Of a stretch of DNA of 64,000 nt, positions 31,039 to 39,792 are shown piece by piece. Origin of the DNA: Rhodospirillaceae bacterium (GTDB lineage Bacteria; Pseudomonadota; Alphaproteobacteria; UBA8366); assembly GCA_002716125.1 (NCBI GenBank), contig PAZH01000048.1, forward strand, positions 1 to 64,000, read 5' to 3'. Numbering within the stretch: the first letter of the stretch is position 1; every line of letters begins with the position of its first letter. The notes below the pieces were generated by a model. That model saw nothing but the letters and a program-made list of their open reading frames with translations. It had not been told where the DNA came from and did not search any database. Made by a program: the position numbers and the translations under genes.

Positions 31039-32352
31039 TTATTTCGCCTCTTCTTCCGCTTCTTCTTCGGCTGCTTCTTGTTCCGCGGCGTCCTCAATGG
31101 CTTGGAACTGGCGACCCGGGCCGCGTTCCTGCCGTCGGCGTGCTTGATTCTGCAGGACCGTATCCAGATATCGGCCTTGATACATCGAGATACCCATCGA
31201 TTGTCCCAAACGAATGGCATTCGGCGCATCGCAGCGCGCGAGAATGACGCGCGATGGTCCGACCCGCTCGACTTGTTTGTTTAGATTTTCCCGTGTTTCG
31301 TCCGAAACGCCATCCGACAGTTCCGGAAGCCAGGCGAGTTTGACGAGATCCGCGCCCAGCGCTTGTCGGTCGACCAGCGGCAGACTTTGATGTGTGACGC
31401 CGTCGATGCAAACCCGATAGCCGCGTTCCCGGACGAAATCCCGGGCGAACATATAATTCGCGACGTCGCTGTAGATGTCGATGAGTTGAAGTTCGATCAC
31501 GATCGTGCCGCGCCCGCCGGTTCGCAGTGACGTGTCGAATTCCGCGAATTCGCGCGACAACAATGTGCCGACGTTCAGGTTCACGCTGAAGGAGGAATGC
31601 AAATCGCGATCGTCTGCCTGCGTCAGTAATTTCAACACCCGCAGATCGAGCGTTTCCGTCAAATGCTGGAACAGCCACCGGTTCGCGGCGAGATTTACAT
31701 CGGGCAGAACCTGTTGGGCGAGTTCGCCGATTGAAATGAACAATTCCTTGAAGACCGGGCGCGGAAGGTCTGTGCCGGCAACGGCGCAGATAGATTGCCG
31801 CCGCATAACGCTCGAAAGATCGGCCCGGCCGAGAAATTCGACCAACTTTCCAAGCTGTTGCGGAGAGAGGGGTGTTTGCTCGCCCTGCATCGACTCGCCG
31901 GATTGCTCGGCGGCCATTTGCAAGCGCTTGATGCGGCGTTGTTCCTCGTTATAGAGGCCCTCGGCGATCTCCAGAAAAGGCGCGTATTGCGATTCGACGT
32001 TGTAGTAGGTGCAGAATAGGTCTTCATGACCAGCGTCGATGCTCTGCGCCAAGGGGTCGTCCTCGAACAATCCGCGCAATCGCTGCACCGCGTCATCCAT
32101 ATCGGCGATGGACGCATCACGACAGACGAAAACGATATCGCCGTTCTGCATCGCAAAGACCTGCCCGTCGAACTGCTTCGTCAGTTCATCAAACGTGTTT
32201 TCGGCGATACGCAAGTGATGCTCGCGGCGGTTTTGGGCCTTCAATTTTGAGAGATGGATATGGACGGCGCGCCGGCCTTCGCGATGACGCTCTAATCGCT
32301 GGACATAGTCCAACAACAGGTAGGCTTTACTTGAGCTCGCTTCGCGTTGCAT
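31039..32352 (-). CDS. Cytoplasmic degenerate GGDEF-EAL protein
   Basis: The 437-residue protein has an N-terminal region (about 25-130) laid out like a GGDEF domain without its signature (QVFAMQNGDIVFVCRD where GGDEF would be) and a C-terminal EAL-like domain (about 190-400). There the EAL motif reads VIELQLID, the DDFG motif reads CIDGVTHQS, the AEGVE motif reads LARCDAP, and only the late YQGRYLD is kept. It should not hydrolyse c-di-GMP but may bind it or a protein. There is no membrane segment. The C-terminus is an acidic coil of Glu/Ala. Second gene after the LapG-like peptidase, 74 bases downstream. Confidence 0.8.
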   Translation of the reverse strand: MQREASSSKAYLLLDYVQRLERHREGRRAVHIHLSKLKAQNRREHHLRIAENTFDELTKQFDGQVFAMQNGDIVFVCRDASIADMDDAVQRLRGLFEDDPLAQSIDAGHEDLFCTYYNVESQYAPFLEIAEGLYNEEQRRIKRLQMAAEQSGESMQGEQTPLSPQQLGKLVEFLGRADLSSVMRRQSICAVAGTDLPRPVFKELFISIGELAQQVLPDVNLAANRWLFQHLTETLDLRVLKLLTQADDRDLHSSFSVNLNVGTLLSREFAEFDTSLRTGGRGTIVIELQLIDIYSDVANYMFARDFVRERGYRVCIDGVTHQSLPLVDRQALGADLVKLAWLPELSDGVSDETRENLNKQVERVGPSRVILARCDAPNAIRLGQSMGISMYQGRYLDTVLQNQARRRQERGPGRQFQAIEDAAEQEAAEEEAEEEAK

Positions 32353-32426
32353 TTGGGGCGCCCCTCTGCGCGTGTGGTGCAGAGAAAGCTTATATCAGAT
32401 AACGCGGTCGTAAAAGAAAGCCGGCG

Positions 32427-33095
32427 TCAACTGCGGTGCAACCACCAATTCTTTTGATTGATCGAGTAGATGGGTTTGTAGTGGCGAATTCGGCTGGCAT
32501 GGACGACTTGCTTGATTTGATTGTCCAGAATCAGCGGCTGGCCGTCCAGGTAGACAACCAAAACAGCATGCGGAATTTTCAGATTGAGGTCCTGTAGAAC
32601 CACAATCCGCATATGATCCGGATTAAACCCGAGGATCAGCAATGAGATGTATTTGCTAATTGCGTAATCTTCGCAGTCGCCGGTTTTGTACATGAATTGA
32701 TTTGGCGTAGCCCAATAGTCCTTGAGGTTCCACAAAACGGGATCCACCTGATAGGGCCATCGATTCATATACGCGTTAACCTGAAGGATTTGATCCTTCG
32801 GCGGCAAGGCTTTCAGCTTATTGAGAAAAATGCGCCAGCGCGCGGTGTGGCAGGGGTCCTTTTTCGTCGGCGTGCAAACCTTGAGATCGTTTGGCGCTTC
32901 CTTTGCGTAGCGCGCAATCGCATTCGTCCATTTCTTGAACTTCTTAAGACTGTGCGCCTTTACCTCTTTCGTCCCAAAAATCGATGGGACGGCCTTCATC
33001 TTCGCATCGGCATCGCCAGTCCACGCAACCCCGACGAAAGCCAAAGATAGGGCCACCGCCGCAATCTGCGATTTACGAAATCCGCTCTTGAACAT
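32427..33095 (-). CDS. LapG-like periplasmic transglutaminase-fold cysteine peptidase (BTLCP)
   Basis: The 222-residue protein has a signal peptide (IAAVALSLAFVGVAW...ADA, residues 11-31) and the BTLCP/DUF920 catalytic triad: Cys141 in TGDCEDYAISKY, His176 in KIPHAVLVVY and Asp191 in PLILDNQ. In Pseudomonas, LapG cuts large adhesins from the outer membrane and is held by the c-di-GMP receptor LapD. The ATG at 33095 was chosen because it starts the signal peptide; the frame is open further upstream by chance. The degenerate GGDEF-EAL gene follows in the same operon. Confidence 0.9.
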   Translation of the reverse strand: MFKSGFRKSQIAAVALSLAFVGVAWTGDADAKMKAVPSIFGTKEVKAHSLKKFKKWTNAIARYAKEAPNDLKVCTPTKKDPCHTARWRIFLNKLKALPPKDQILQVNAYMNRWPYQVDPVLWNLKDYWATPNQFMYKTGDCEDYAISKYISLLILGFNPDHMRIVVLQDLNLKIPHAVLVVYLDGQPLILDNQIKQVVHASRIRHYKPIYSINQKNWWLHRS

Positions 33096-33255
33096 CACGA
33101 CCGGCTCCCTGATAAAAACCGTTGATGCATAACATCTTTGTGGACCTGTTCCAGTCTTCTCCCTTGTATATAATACCGCGAACGATCTGGGTACAGTGAC
33201 ACCGATCACAATTACAGGAGCGGTGTCATAGTATGCGGCTTTAAGGAGGGTTATC

Positions 33256-34401
33256 GTGAGCGATAGCAGCACATCGAGCGTAGCCAATTCGCAAGAAGCA
33301 GCGGCAAAGGGCGCACTCGTCAAAATGGCAGCAACCGGTCTGGTCTTGATCGGAATTGCAGCCGCCGGCGTCTTCTTTACGTTCCAGTTCGCGGAGAATG
33401 AACGCGAGCGCGAATTGAAGCAGTGGCAAATTCGTCTTGGAATTGTCGCCGATAGCCGTTTCGCGGATATCGATGGCTGGCTCGAGAGCCAGCTAGGCGA
33501 ACTCAATGCTTTGGCCGAGAATCAATCGTTGCAGATTTACACCGATCAACTTCAAGAATTGGAAGATCGGGAAGCCCCCTCCTTGGAGGCGGACAGCCTC
33601 AATACCCTCCTTGCCGCCGTGGCTGAACGCGCCGGTTTTAAGGCCGAGATCAAGGGTTCTGAAATTCAAGCGAATGTCGAACGGGTCGGCGTTGCCGGAA
33701 TCGGCATTTTAGACAAAGAAGGCGTACCGCTTGTGTCGAGCCCGGGCATGCCGCCGATGGTCGGCCAGTTGAAGGCATTCGTTGCCGCGACTGAAAAAGG
33801 CGAACGCGGCGTTTCCAACATGTTTCTTAATTCGTCGGGAAATCCGGCGATGGCCTTCTTGGTCCCGGTTTTCGGCGTCCAAGGGGATCAAACGGCATCA
33901 TCGCAGATTGCGACGATTGTCGGCGTCAAGGAGATCGCGAGCGAGCTCTATCCGCTTCTGAAACAACCGGGCAATACGGATAAGTCGGCGGAGACGATCA
34001 TCGTTCGCCGCAAGGACAGTTCCGTCCAGTACCTAACGCCGCGGAATGATGGGAATCCGCCGCTCAAGAACGACCTGACCATCGATACGCCGAATTTAGC
34101 AGCGGCCTTTGCGCTTGATACGCCGGGCGGATTCGGGATCAAGGTTGATTATCAAGACAATGAGGTCCTGCTGACGGTTCGCGCATTTAGCCAAGTGCCC
34201 TGGTCGTTGATCTACAAAATCGATACCGCCGAATCCTTGGCCGAAGCCGAAAATCGCATCCGAACGATCGTGATCGCCTTTATCGGCATCATCGTGTTGG
34301 TTTTCATCGGCTTGATTGCCGTTTGGTACAAAGGATCGTCGACACGGGCGACGGAAGCCGCAACGCGTTTCGAAGCGCTGTCGCAACGGTTTCAAGGTTA
34401 G
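33256..34401 (+). CDS. Membrane sensor with periplasmic Cache-like domain (first part of a split sensor/HD-GYP gene)
   Basis: The 381-residue product has a short cytoplasmic N-terminus, a membrane segment (MAATGLVLIGIAAAGVFFTF), a periplasmic ligand-binding region of about 270 residues with Cache features (IGILDKEGVPLVSSPG; WSLIYKID), a second membrane segment (IVIAFIGIIVLVFIGLIAVWY) and a short tail ending SQRFQG before TAG (34399-34401). Start is GTG with perfect AAGGAGG at 33243-33249. The same frame resumes after the TAG with RNFMHLVTDSQPN and continues as the PAS/HD-GYP protein, so the ancestral gene was one. Confidence 0.85.
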   Translation: MSDSSTSSVANSQEAAAKGALVKMAATGLVLIGIAAAGVFFTFQFAENERERELKQWQIRLGIVADSRFADIDGWLESQLGELNALAENQSLQIYTDQLQELEDREAPSLEADSLNTLLAAVAERAGFKAEIKGSEIQANVERVGVAGIGILDKEGVPLVSSPGMPPMVGQLKAFVAATEKGERGVSNMFLNSSGNPAMAFLVPVFGVQGDQTASSQIATIVGVKEIASELYPLLKQPGNTDKSAETIIVRRKDSSVQYLTPRNDGNPPLKNDLTIDTPNLAAAFALDTPGGFGIKVDYQDNEVLLTVRAFSQVPWSLIYKIDTAESLAEAENRIRTIVIAFIGIIVLVFIGLIAVWYKGSSTRATEAATRFEALSQRFQG

Positions 34402-34410
34402 CGCAATTTC

Positions 34411-35382
34411 ATGCACTTGGTGACGGATAGCCAGCCGAACTCAATTGTCGTTTTCGACGAGGGCGGCCACTACAGGTGGTTCAACCAAGTCGCCCTCGAC
34501 CTCAGTGGCCTCGAGCGGCGCGATCTATTTGACAAACACATCGCCGCGGTCTTGGGTCCGGTCGAAGGCAAACGGATGGAGACGTCGATCAAGGAGTGCT
34601 TGGCCAAATTCGAGCCCACCACCCACACCCATGAGCTCACTTTCGACGGGCGCCAAGACGCCGTCTTCAAGTCGGATTTCATTCCGCTTGAAGCACGGGA
34701 AGAAATGCCGGCCGGCGTGCTCATGGTCTCGCAAGATATCGCCGACTCCATTCGTGAACGCGAACGCCGCGAACGCGTCTTGAAACAATTGGTTGGCGCT
34801 CTGGTGAGCGTGGTTGATCGCCGCGATCCTTATTCGGCGAATCACTCGACACGGGTCGGTGTCGTCGCCAAAGCCATCGCGGAAGAAATGGAACTCGAAG
34901 TTATCGAGGTCGAAACCGCAGAGATCGCTGGTAACTTGATGAACCTCGGAAAGATCACCGTTCCGTCCGAAGTCCTCACCAAAACCGACAAGCTGACGGA
35001 TGAAGAATTCGAGATGATCCGCGACAGCATCTTCACCAGCGCCGAGTTGGTGAAGGATATCGAGTTCGATGGGGATGTCGCGCAGACGCTCCGTTCGCTG
35101 CAAGAGTGTGTCGACGGCAGCGGAATTCCGGACGGTCTGACGGGCGAGGACATCTTGATCGCCGCGCGTATCGTTGCGGTCTCCAACGCGTTTGTCGGAA
35201 TGGTGAGCGCACGCTCGTGGCGGGCTGGTATGGATTTCGACAAGGCCATCGGTTTCTTGTTGGAAGATGTCGGCCGCAAGTTCGACCGACGTGTCGTCAC
35301 GGCGCTTGCCAACTACATCGACAACCGAGGCGGTCGCGAGTCATGGAAGAGTTTCGGCGAACAGCCGGAGGCGGCCGAATAG
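34411..35382 (+). CDS. PAS plus degenerate HD-GYP protein (second part of the split gene)
   Basis: From the ATG 9 bases after the TAG the product has 323 residues: a PAS domain (SQPNSIVVFDEGGHYRWFNQ onward) and an HD-GYP domain. The HD-GYP metal ligands are gone: LHDIGK reads LMNLGK, HHE...DGSGYP reads LQECVDGSGIP, and VAD.FDAL reads VSNAFVGM. It should therefore not cleave c-di-GMP. There is no good ribosome site of its own, so expression would rely on re-initiation or stop readthrough. The phosphatase gene follows after 3 bases. Confidence 0.82.
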   Translation: MHLVTDSQPNSIVVFDEGGHYRWFNQVALDLSGLERRDLFDKHIAAVLGPVEGKRMETSIKECLAKFEPTTHTHELTFDGRQDAVFKSDFIPLEAREEMPAGVLMVSQDIADSIRERERRERVLKQLVGALVSVVDRRDPYSANHSTRVGVVAKAIAEEMELEVIEVETAEIAGNLMNLGKITVPSEVLTKTDKLTDEEFEMIRDSIFTSAELVKDIEFDGDVAQTLRSLQECVDGSGIPDGLTGEDILIAARIVAVSNAFVGMVSARSWRAGMDFDKAIGFLLEDVGRKFDRRVVTALANYIDNRGGRESWKSFGEQPEAAE

Positions 35383-35385
35383 GCG

Positions 35386-36093
35386 ATGGCGACGCCCGCG
35401 CGCGTTCCGGACGATACTTGTGTATACGCCATTGGCGATATCCACGGCTGCGCCCGATTGCTCCGGAAACTACACGACGCGATCTGCGACGACGCGAAGG
35501 CAAAAGCAGCGTCTCGAAATGTCGTCGTCTATCTTGGTGATTATATCGACCGCGGTCCGGATTCGAGCGATGTCATTGATTTGGTCTTGGCGGGGCCGCG
35601 TGTCGCGTGCGAGCGGGTCTACTTGAAAGGCAATCACGAAGCGCTCCTACTGCAATTTCTTGACGGAGAATGTGATTCACAAATGTGGCGCATGAACGGT
35701 GCCGGCGCGACATTTCGGAGCTATGGTGTCGACGTGGATGATTGTGACGAGACCTGCCGGGCGGCCTTGAAGGCGGAAATTTCGCCGGCCCAAACGGCAT
35801 TCTTTCGCAATTTGCAGCTAACGCATGTTGAGGGCGATTATCTATTCGTGCATGCGGGTTTGCGGCCGGGCTGTGCACTGGAAGAGCAATCGGCCGAAGA
35901 TTTAATGTGGATTCGCCAGCCGTTTCTCGATTCGTCTCAAGATTGGGGCTATACCGTTGTTCATGGACACACGACGGTGGCGGAACCCGATATCCGCGAG
36001 AACCGCATCGACATCGACACGGGAGCGGTTTGGACGGGACGACTTACGGCGATGGCGTTTCACGGCGCCTCCCGCGAAGTGATACAGACATGA
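35386..36093 (+). CDS. PPP-family serine/threonine phosphatase (metallophosphoesterase)
   Basis: The 235-residue protein has all bacterial PPP motifs: GDIHG (17-21), GDYIDRGPDS, GNHE, FVHAG and GHTT. It is similar to PrpA/PrpB and lambda phosphatase and should dephosphorylate phosphoproteins with Mn2+. It is cytoplasmic. It sits 3 bases after the HD-GYP gene and 28 before hldE. A second member in this window (at 60 kb) has lost these motifs. Confidence 0.9.
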   Translation: MATPARVPDDTCVYAIGDIHGCARLLRKLHDAICDDAKAKAASRNVVVYLGDYIDRGPDSSDVIDLVLAGPRVACERVYLKGNHEALLLQFLDGECDSQMWRMNGAGATFRSYGVDVDDCDETCRAALKAEISPAQTAFFRNLQLTHVEGDYLFVHAGLRPGCALEEQSAEDLMWIRQPFLDSSQDWGYTVVHGHTTVAEPDIRENRIDIDTGAVWTGRLTAMAFHGASREVIQT

Positions 36094-36121
36094 ACGAAGG
36101 CCCGGCGGGAGACGCCTCAAT

Positions 36122-37582
36122 ATGACGCAAAGTGCAAGCCTCTCTTCGATTGTAGACCGGCTGATGACGGCGAAAGTTGCGGTCGTCGGTGACGTTATGC
36201 TCGATCGCTTCGTCGAAGGAAGCGTCGAGCGGATTTCGCCCGAAGCGCCAATCCCGGTTTTTACGGTGCGACGCGAGGAATCGATGCTAGGGGCGGCAGG
36301 AAACGTCTTGCGGAATCTCTCGGCGCTGGGCGCGAGCGGAAATCTCTGGGCGGCGATCGGCGATGATGCACCGGGTGCAGAGGTTGCCGGTATGCTGGCG
36401 ACGGTCGCGAACTGCGACGCATCGCTTCAGACGATCGACGGGCGTCAAACGGCGATTAAGACACGCTACATCGCGTCGGGTCAGCAGATGATGCGCGCGG
36501 ATCGGGAGACAATCGAAGATATTCCGCAAGAGTGCCAAGATGCGATCGTTGCTGCTGTCGAAGCGCAACTTTCAACGGCGCGAGCGTTGTTGCTGTCGGA
36601 CTACGGGAAGGGGGTCTTGGTCGAGGGATTGGTCGGGCGCCTCATACAAGTGGCGCGCGAGAAGGCTTGTCCTGTTGTCGTGGATCCGAAAGGAACCGAA
36701 TACGGCCGCTATCGAGGCGCTGATGTCGTAACCCCGAACCGCCAGGAGTTGGCGATGGCGACGAATATGCCGGTCGGCGATGACGACGAAACTGTTGCCG
36801 CGTGCCGTCATCTTATTCAGTCAGCGGGAATATCGGCCGTTCTCGCGACCCGCAGCGAACGCGGCATGACGTTGGTCTCGCAAGACGCCGTGCACCACCT
36901 GCCGGCGCGCGCGCGCGAGGTATTTGATGTTTCAGGGGCCGGCGACACGGTTGCCGCGACCACCGCAGCTGCCCTGGCGGCCGATGCGGCGTTGCCTGAT
37001 GCCGCGCGATTGGCCAACACGGCGGCCGGTGTCGTCGTCGGGAAGGTCGGCACTGCGGTGGTTTATCCCGAAGAGATTGTTGCCGCAGAACGTGAAGGCG
37101 CATTGATGGACGCCGATGCGAAAGTATTGCCAGGGGCAACGGCGGCGGAACGGGTCACCGGTTGGCGCCGCCAAGGTCGGCGTGTTGGTTTTACCAACGG
37201 TTGTTTCGATCTTTTGCATCCCGGCCATATTTCCTTGCTCCGACAAGCGCGGCGCAGTTGCGATCAATTGGTCGTGGGGTTGAACAGCGACGCGTCGGTC
37301 AAACGCCTGAAAGGCGATGATCGGCCGGTCCAAAACGAAACGAGCCGCGCGGCAGTTCTCGCGTCGCTTGCGGATGTGGATGCCGTCGTCGTTTTTGAAG
37401 AAGATACGCCGATCGATTTGATCCGCGCGTTAAAGCCCGATGTTCTGGTGAAGGGGGCGGATTACACGGTAGACGAAGTCGTTGGCGCGGAAGACGTTAA
37501 GAGTTGGGGCGGCGAAGTGGTGCTTGCCGAGCTCTTAGATGGCCATAGCACGACGGAGACGATCCGACGCCTCGGAAAGTGA
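36122..37582 (+). CDS. hldE: Bifunctional heptose-7-phosphate kinase / heptose-1-phosphate adenylyltransferase HldE
   Basis: Makes ADP-D-glycero-heptose for the LPS inner core. The 486-residue protein is a fusion of a ribokinase-fold kinase (about 1-330; AAGNVLRNLSALGA, VDPKGTEYGRYRGADVVTPN, catalytic DVSGAGDTVAA) and a nucleotidyltransferase (about 345-486; FTNGCFDLLHPGHISLL, LLDGHSTTETIRRL). It shows the organism makes heptose-containing LPS. The following gene begins 6 bases after the stop. Confidence 0.96.
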   Translation: MTQSASLSSIVDRLMTAKVAVVGDVMLDRFVEGSVERISPEAPIPVFTVRREESMLGAAGNVLRNLSALGASGNLWAAIGDDAPGAEVAGMLATVANCDASLQTIDGRQTAIKTRYIASGQQMMRADRETIEDIPQECQDAIVAAVEAQLSTARALLLSDYGKGVLVEGLVGRLIQVAREKACPVVVDPKGTEYGRYRGADVVTPNRQELAMATNMPVGDDDETVAACRHLIQSAGISAVLATRSERGMTLVSQDAVHHLPARAREVFDVSGAGDTVAATTAAALAADAALPDAARLANTAAGVVVGKVGTAVVYPEEIVAAEREGALMDADAKVLPGATAAERVTGWRRQGRRVGFTNGCFDLLHPGHISLLRQARRSCDQLVVGLNSDASVKRLKGDDRPVQNETSRAAVLASLADVDAVVVFEEDTPIDLIRALKPDVLVKGADYTVDEVVGAEDVKSWGGEVVLAELLDGHSTTETIRRLGK

Positions 37583-37588
37583 TACGCG

Positions 37589-37972
37589 ATGCCGACTTAT
37601 ACGCTCTCGGCTTTGACGATACTGCTGCTCGCGGCGCTTGGCGCTTATATATTTCATCAAGCCCGCCGCAACCGTGAGGGAGATCTCTCCTACAAGCTGC
37701 GAAAGTGCGAGATCGCTTTGCACGACGCGGAACAGTCCCTGGAGAACACGATCTACTTCTATAAAGAAGAGCTTGCGCGTCTACAGCGACGGCTCGATGA
37801 AGCGGGTCCATCACCCAGCCTTGCGGATCAGAAATTTCGGCAGGCGAAATCCGCCTTCGCGCGTTTGTATCACCCGGATCGCCAGACCGGCGATGATCAA
37901 AGAACACGAGTCCGCGTCGAAGTTTTTAAAGAATTTTGGGATGAATTGCAGCGCATAGAGAACGGACGCTGA
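37589..37972 (+). CDS. Membrane-anchored mini J-domain protein
   Basis: The 127-residue protein has an N-terminal membrane segment (YTLSALTILLLAALGAYIF), a coiled-coil stretch (about 35-70) and a C-terminal part resembling helices II-III of a J domain with the HPD motif (FRQAKSAFARLYHPDRQTGDD, then VFKEFWDELQRI). Helix I of the J domain is not evident. It may recruit DnaK to the inner membrane. It is probably co-transcribed with hldE. Confidence 0.72.
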   Translation: MPTYTLSALTILLLAALGAYIFHQARRNREGDLSYKLRKCEIALHDAEQSLENTIYFYKEELARLQRRLDEAGPSPSLADQKFRQAKSAFARLYHPDRQTGDDQRTRVRVEVFKEFWDELQRIENGR

Positions 37973-37975
37973 CAA

Positions 37976-38437
37976 TCAGCCACGAATCCATTCGGGATCG
38001 ATATACTTGTGAAGGCGAGTGGCACTGGTGCGGGCGAAGCGCAGCATCAGCGCCTTTCGTCGCGCCGCATTCAGCGTGCCCTCGGGCGGCTCGCGAAGCA
38101 CAGACGCGCCAAAACCGTCGGCGAGAATGACGCCGCACGTCTCCGGCAGCATCTCAAGGGGAAAATCGGCGGCAACCGCGAAAAAGAAGCGGTCGCAATA
38201 CTCCAGGTATTCATGCCACTTTTTGTCCGAGCGATAGTCGGCAACGGAGGATTTGATCTCGACGACAGTCACAATGCCCTTGCGGTCCAGTGCGATGAGA
38301 TCGACCCGGCGTCCCGATTTAAGGGTGAATTCTGCAAGGCTGCATTCGTCTCGCTCGGCGAGGAATCGCGAGACGCCGCGCGAAATCTCAGCCGCGCGAT
38401 CGCGGCCTTGGGGAAGATCTTCGGTGACAGCGGACAT
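37976..38437 (-). CDS. mmcB: MmcB family DNA repair protein (DUF1052, PD-(D/E)XK-like)
   Basis: The 153-residue protein has a nuclease-like core RRVDLIALDRKGIVTVVEIKSS with the D...ExK arrangement, followed by KKWHEYLEYCDRFFFAVAADFP, which is typical of MmcB. In Caulobacter mmcB is an SOS-induced gene of mutagenic repair. No GTTC-N7-GTTC LexA box is seen in the short region upstream, which runs into the redoxin gene 24 bases away. Confidence 0.88.
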   Translation of the reverse strand: MSAVTEDLPQGRDRAAEISRGVSRFLAERDECSLAEFTLKSGRRVDLIALDRKGIVTVVEIKSSVADYRSDKKWHEYLEYCDRFFFAVAADFPLEMLPETCGVILADGFGASVLREPPEGTLNAARRKALMLRFARTSATRLHKYIDPEWIRG

Positions 38438-38461
38438 GCACGCAGTCTAGCACAGTCGGGC

Positions 38462-38992
38462 TTATTGCAACGCGTCTAAGACGCCGATCAACTCGTCCGT
38501 TTCGACGTGCATTTTTTCCGCACCTTGCAAATGCACGAAAGAAAATGCCTCGCGCCCGTTGCGATCGAAGACGAATAAAGTTGGGATGCGGTCGACCCCT
38601 CCGAACTTGTCGGTGAGCGTCTTCGTTCCCTCGACCAGCGGGAATTGAGGTTTCGTGCTGGCGAGAAATCGTTGCATGCGTTTGCCGCTTTTGTAGTTGC
38701 CCCAATCCTCGAACCAATTGACGGCGACGATCGCGACGTCTTTTTCGTCGTAGCGTTCGCGCACCGCATTCAAGGATTTGAACTCCCATCGGCAGGGCGG
38801 GCACCAACTGGCAAAAAACGTCACGATGACGATCTTTCTCTCTGTATCGCCGAGGGGCTGCGATCCGATTGTCGGCAGCGCGCTGAGCGCGTTGTGGAAG
38901 CTTTCGTCGAACTGCAAGGGTGCGCGGGCGTCCGCTGTTGTCTGCAGACCGACGAGCAATGCAAATGTAAAAATCAGTGTTCTCATGGACAT
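38462..38992 (-). CDS. TlpA-like thioredoxin-fold protein, exported
   Basis: The 176-residue protein has a signal peptide (LIFTFALLVGLQTTADA) and a thioredoxin fold with active site FFASWCPPCRWEF and the cis-Pro loop DRIPTLFVFD. It is likely a periplasmic thiol-disulfide protein that reduces cytochrome c or other partners. The start is ATG at 38992 or an in-frame ATG two codons later. It is divergent from the glycosyltransferase gene. Confidence 0.88.
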   Translation of the reverse strand: MSMRTLIFTFALLVGLQTTADARAPLQFDESFHNALSALPTIGSQPLGDTERKIVIVTFFASWCPPCRWEFKSLNAVRERYDEKDVAIVAVNWFEDWGNYKSGKRMQRFLASTKPQFPLVEGTKTLTDKFGGVDRIPTLFVFDRNGREAFSFVHLQGAEKMHVETDELIGVLDALQ

Positions 38993-39102
38993 GGATTATC
39001 GGTGCTCGTGCCGATATCTCGAACTAACAATTTCGTGACGGGTGTTCCTTTACCTGCACGCGCTACCATGTGTGACATGCGCAATCATAGAGGACCGCCA
39101 CT

Positions 39103-39792
39103 TTGATCTCCGTCATCATTCCCACCCTCAATGAAGAAGGTCGCATTGGGGCTTTGCTGAACGCGCTCGCATGGGAGACGGTGCCGTATGAGGTAGTTCT
39201 GGTCGATGGTGGCAGTGAGGATAAAACGACCAACGAAGCCGCTGCCGCGGGGGCCGTCGTTTTGTCGGCGTCCGGCGGGCGCGGCGCGCAACTGGTAGCC
39301 GGCGTCAATGCCGCCAAGGTCGATATCATCCTGTTCTTACATGCGGACAGTCGATTTCCAGAAGGCGGGCTGACCCGAATTTCCAAAAGCATGGCTGACG
39401 ACGAAAGACTCTGCGGTGGAAACTTCCGATTGCTCTTCGACGGCGATGACCCGTTTAGCCGCTGGTTGGACGGTTTCTATGTCTGGCTTCGATCACCCGG
39501 CTTCTACTATGGCGATTCCGGCATATTTGTGCGCCGCGATGTCTACGACACGATGGGCGGAATTCGCCCGATTGCATTAATGGAGGATTACGATTTCGTC
39601 CGCCGTCTCGAAGCGCATGGCAAGACGTGCTGTATTGAAGAGCCGCCTCTTCGGACATCTTCACGCCGCTTCGAAGGACGACGACCGGCCGCGATCGTGT
39701 TCGGCTGGTTTTTAATTCATGGTCTTTTCCATCTCGGCGTGTCGCCCGAGCGGCTTGCTAGAATTTACAATTCAACCCGACGTCGCCGTTAG
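39103..39792 (+). CDS. Family 2 glycosyltransferase (TIGR04283 type)
   Basis: The 229-residue protein starts (TTG, preceded by AGAGGA) with ISVIIPTLNEEGRIGALL and has DGGSEDKT, FLHADSRFP as the DXD-like element and GDSGIFVRRD. The ending (FGWFLIHGLFHLGVSPERLARIY) is characteristic of the TIGR04283 family, which often neighbours DUF547 genes. Acceptor unknown; probably acts on a lipid or small molecule at the membrane. The stop overlaps the convergent DUF547 stop. Confidence 0.85.
   Translation: MISVIIPTLNEEGRIGALLNALAWETVPYEVVLVDGGSEDKTTNEAAAAGAVVLSASGGRGAQLVAGVNAAKVDIILFLHADSRFPEGGLTRISKSMADDERLCGGNFRLLFDGDDPFSRWLDGFYVWLRSPGFYYGDSGIFVRRDVYDTMGGIRPIALMEDYDFVRRLEAHGKTCCIEEPPLRTSSRRFEGRRPAAIVFGWFLIHGLFHLGVSPERLARIYNSTRRRR

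Noticed and set aside
27043-35382. UAG reassigned to an amino acid in this organism (two in-frame TAG codons in conserved frames)
   Set aside because: TAG is the regular stop of several intact genes here (pnp, fabI, dnaN, the 2-hydroxyacid dehydrogenase, the MoeB-like gene), and no suppressor tRNA is visible.
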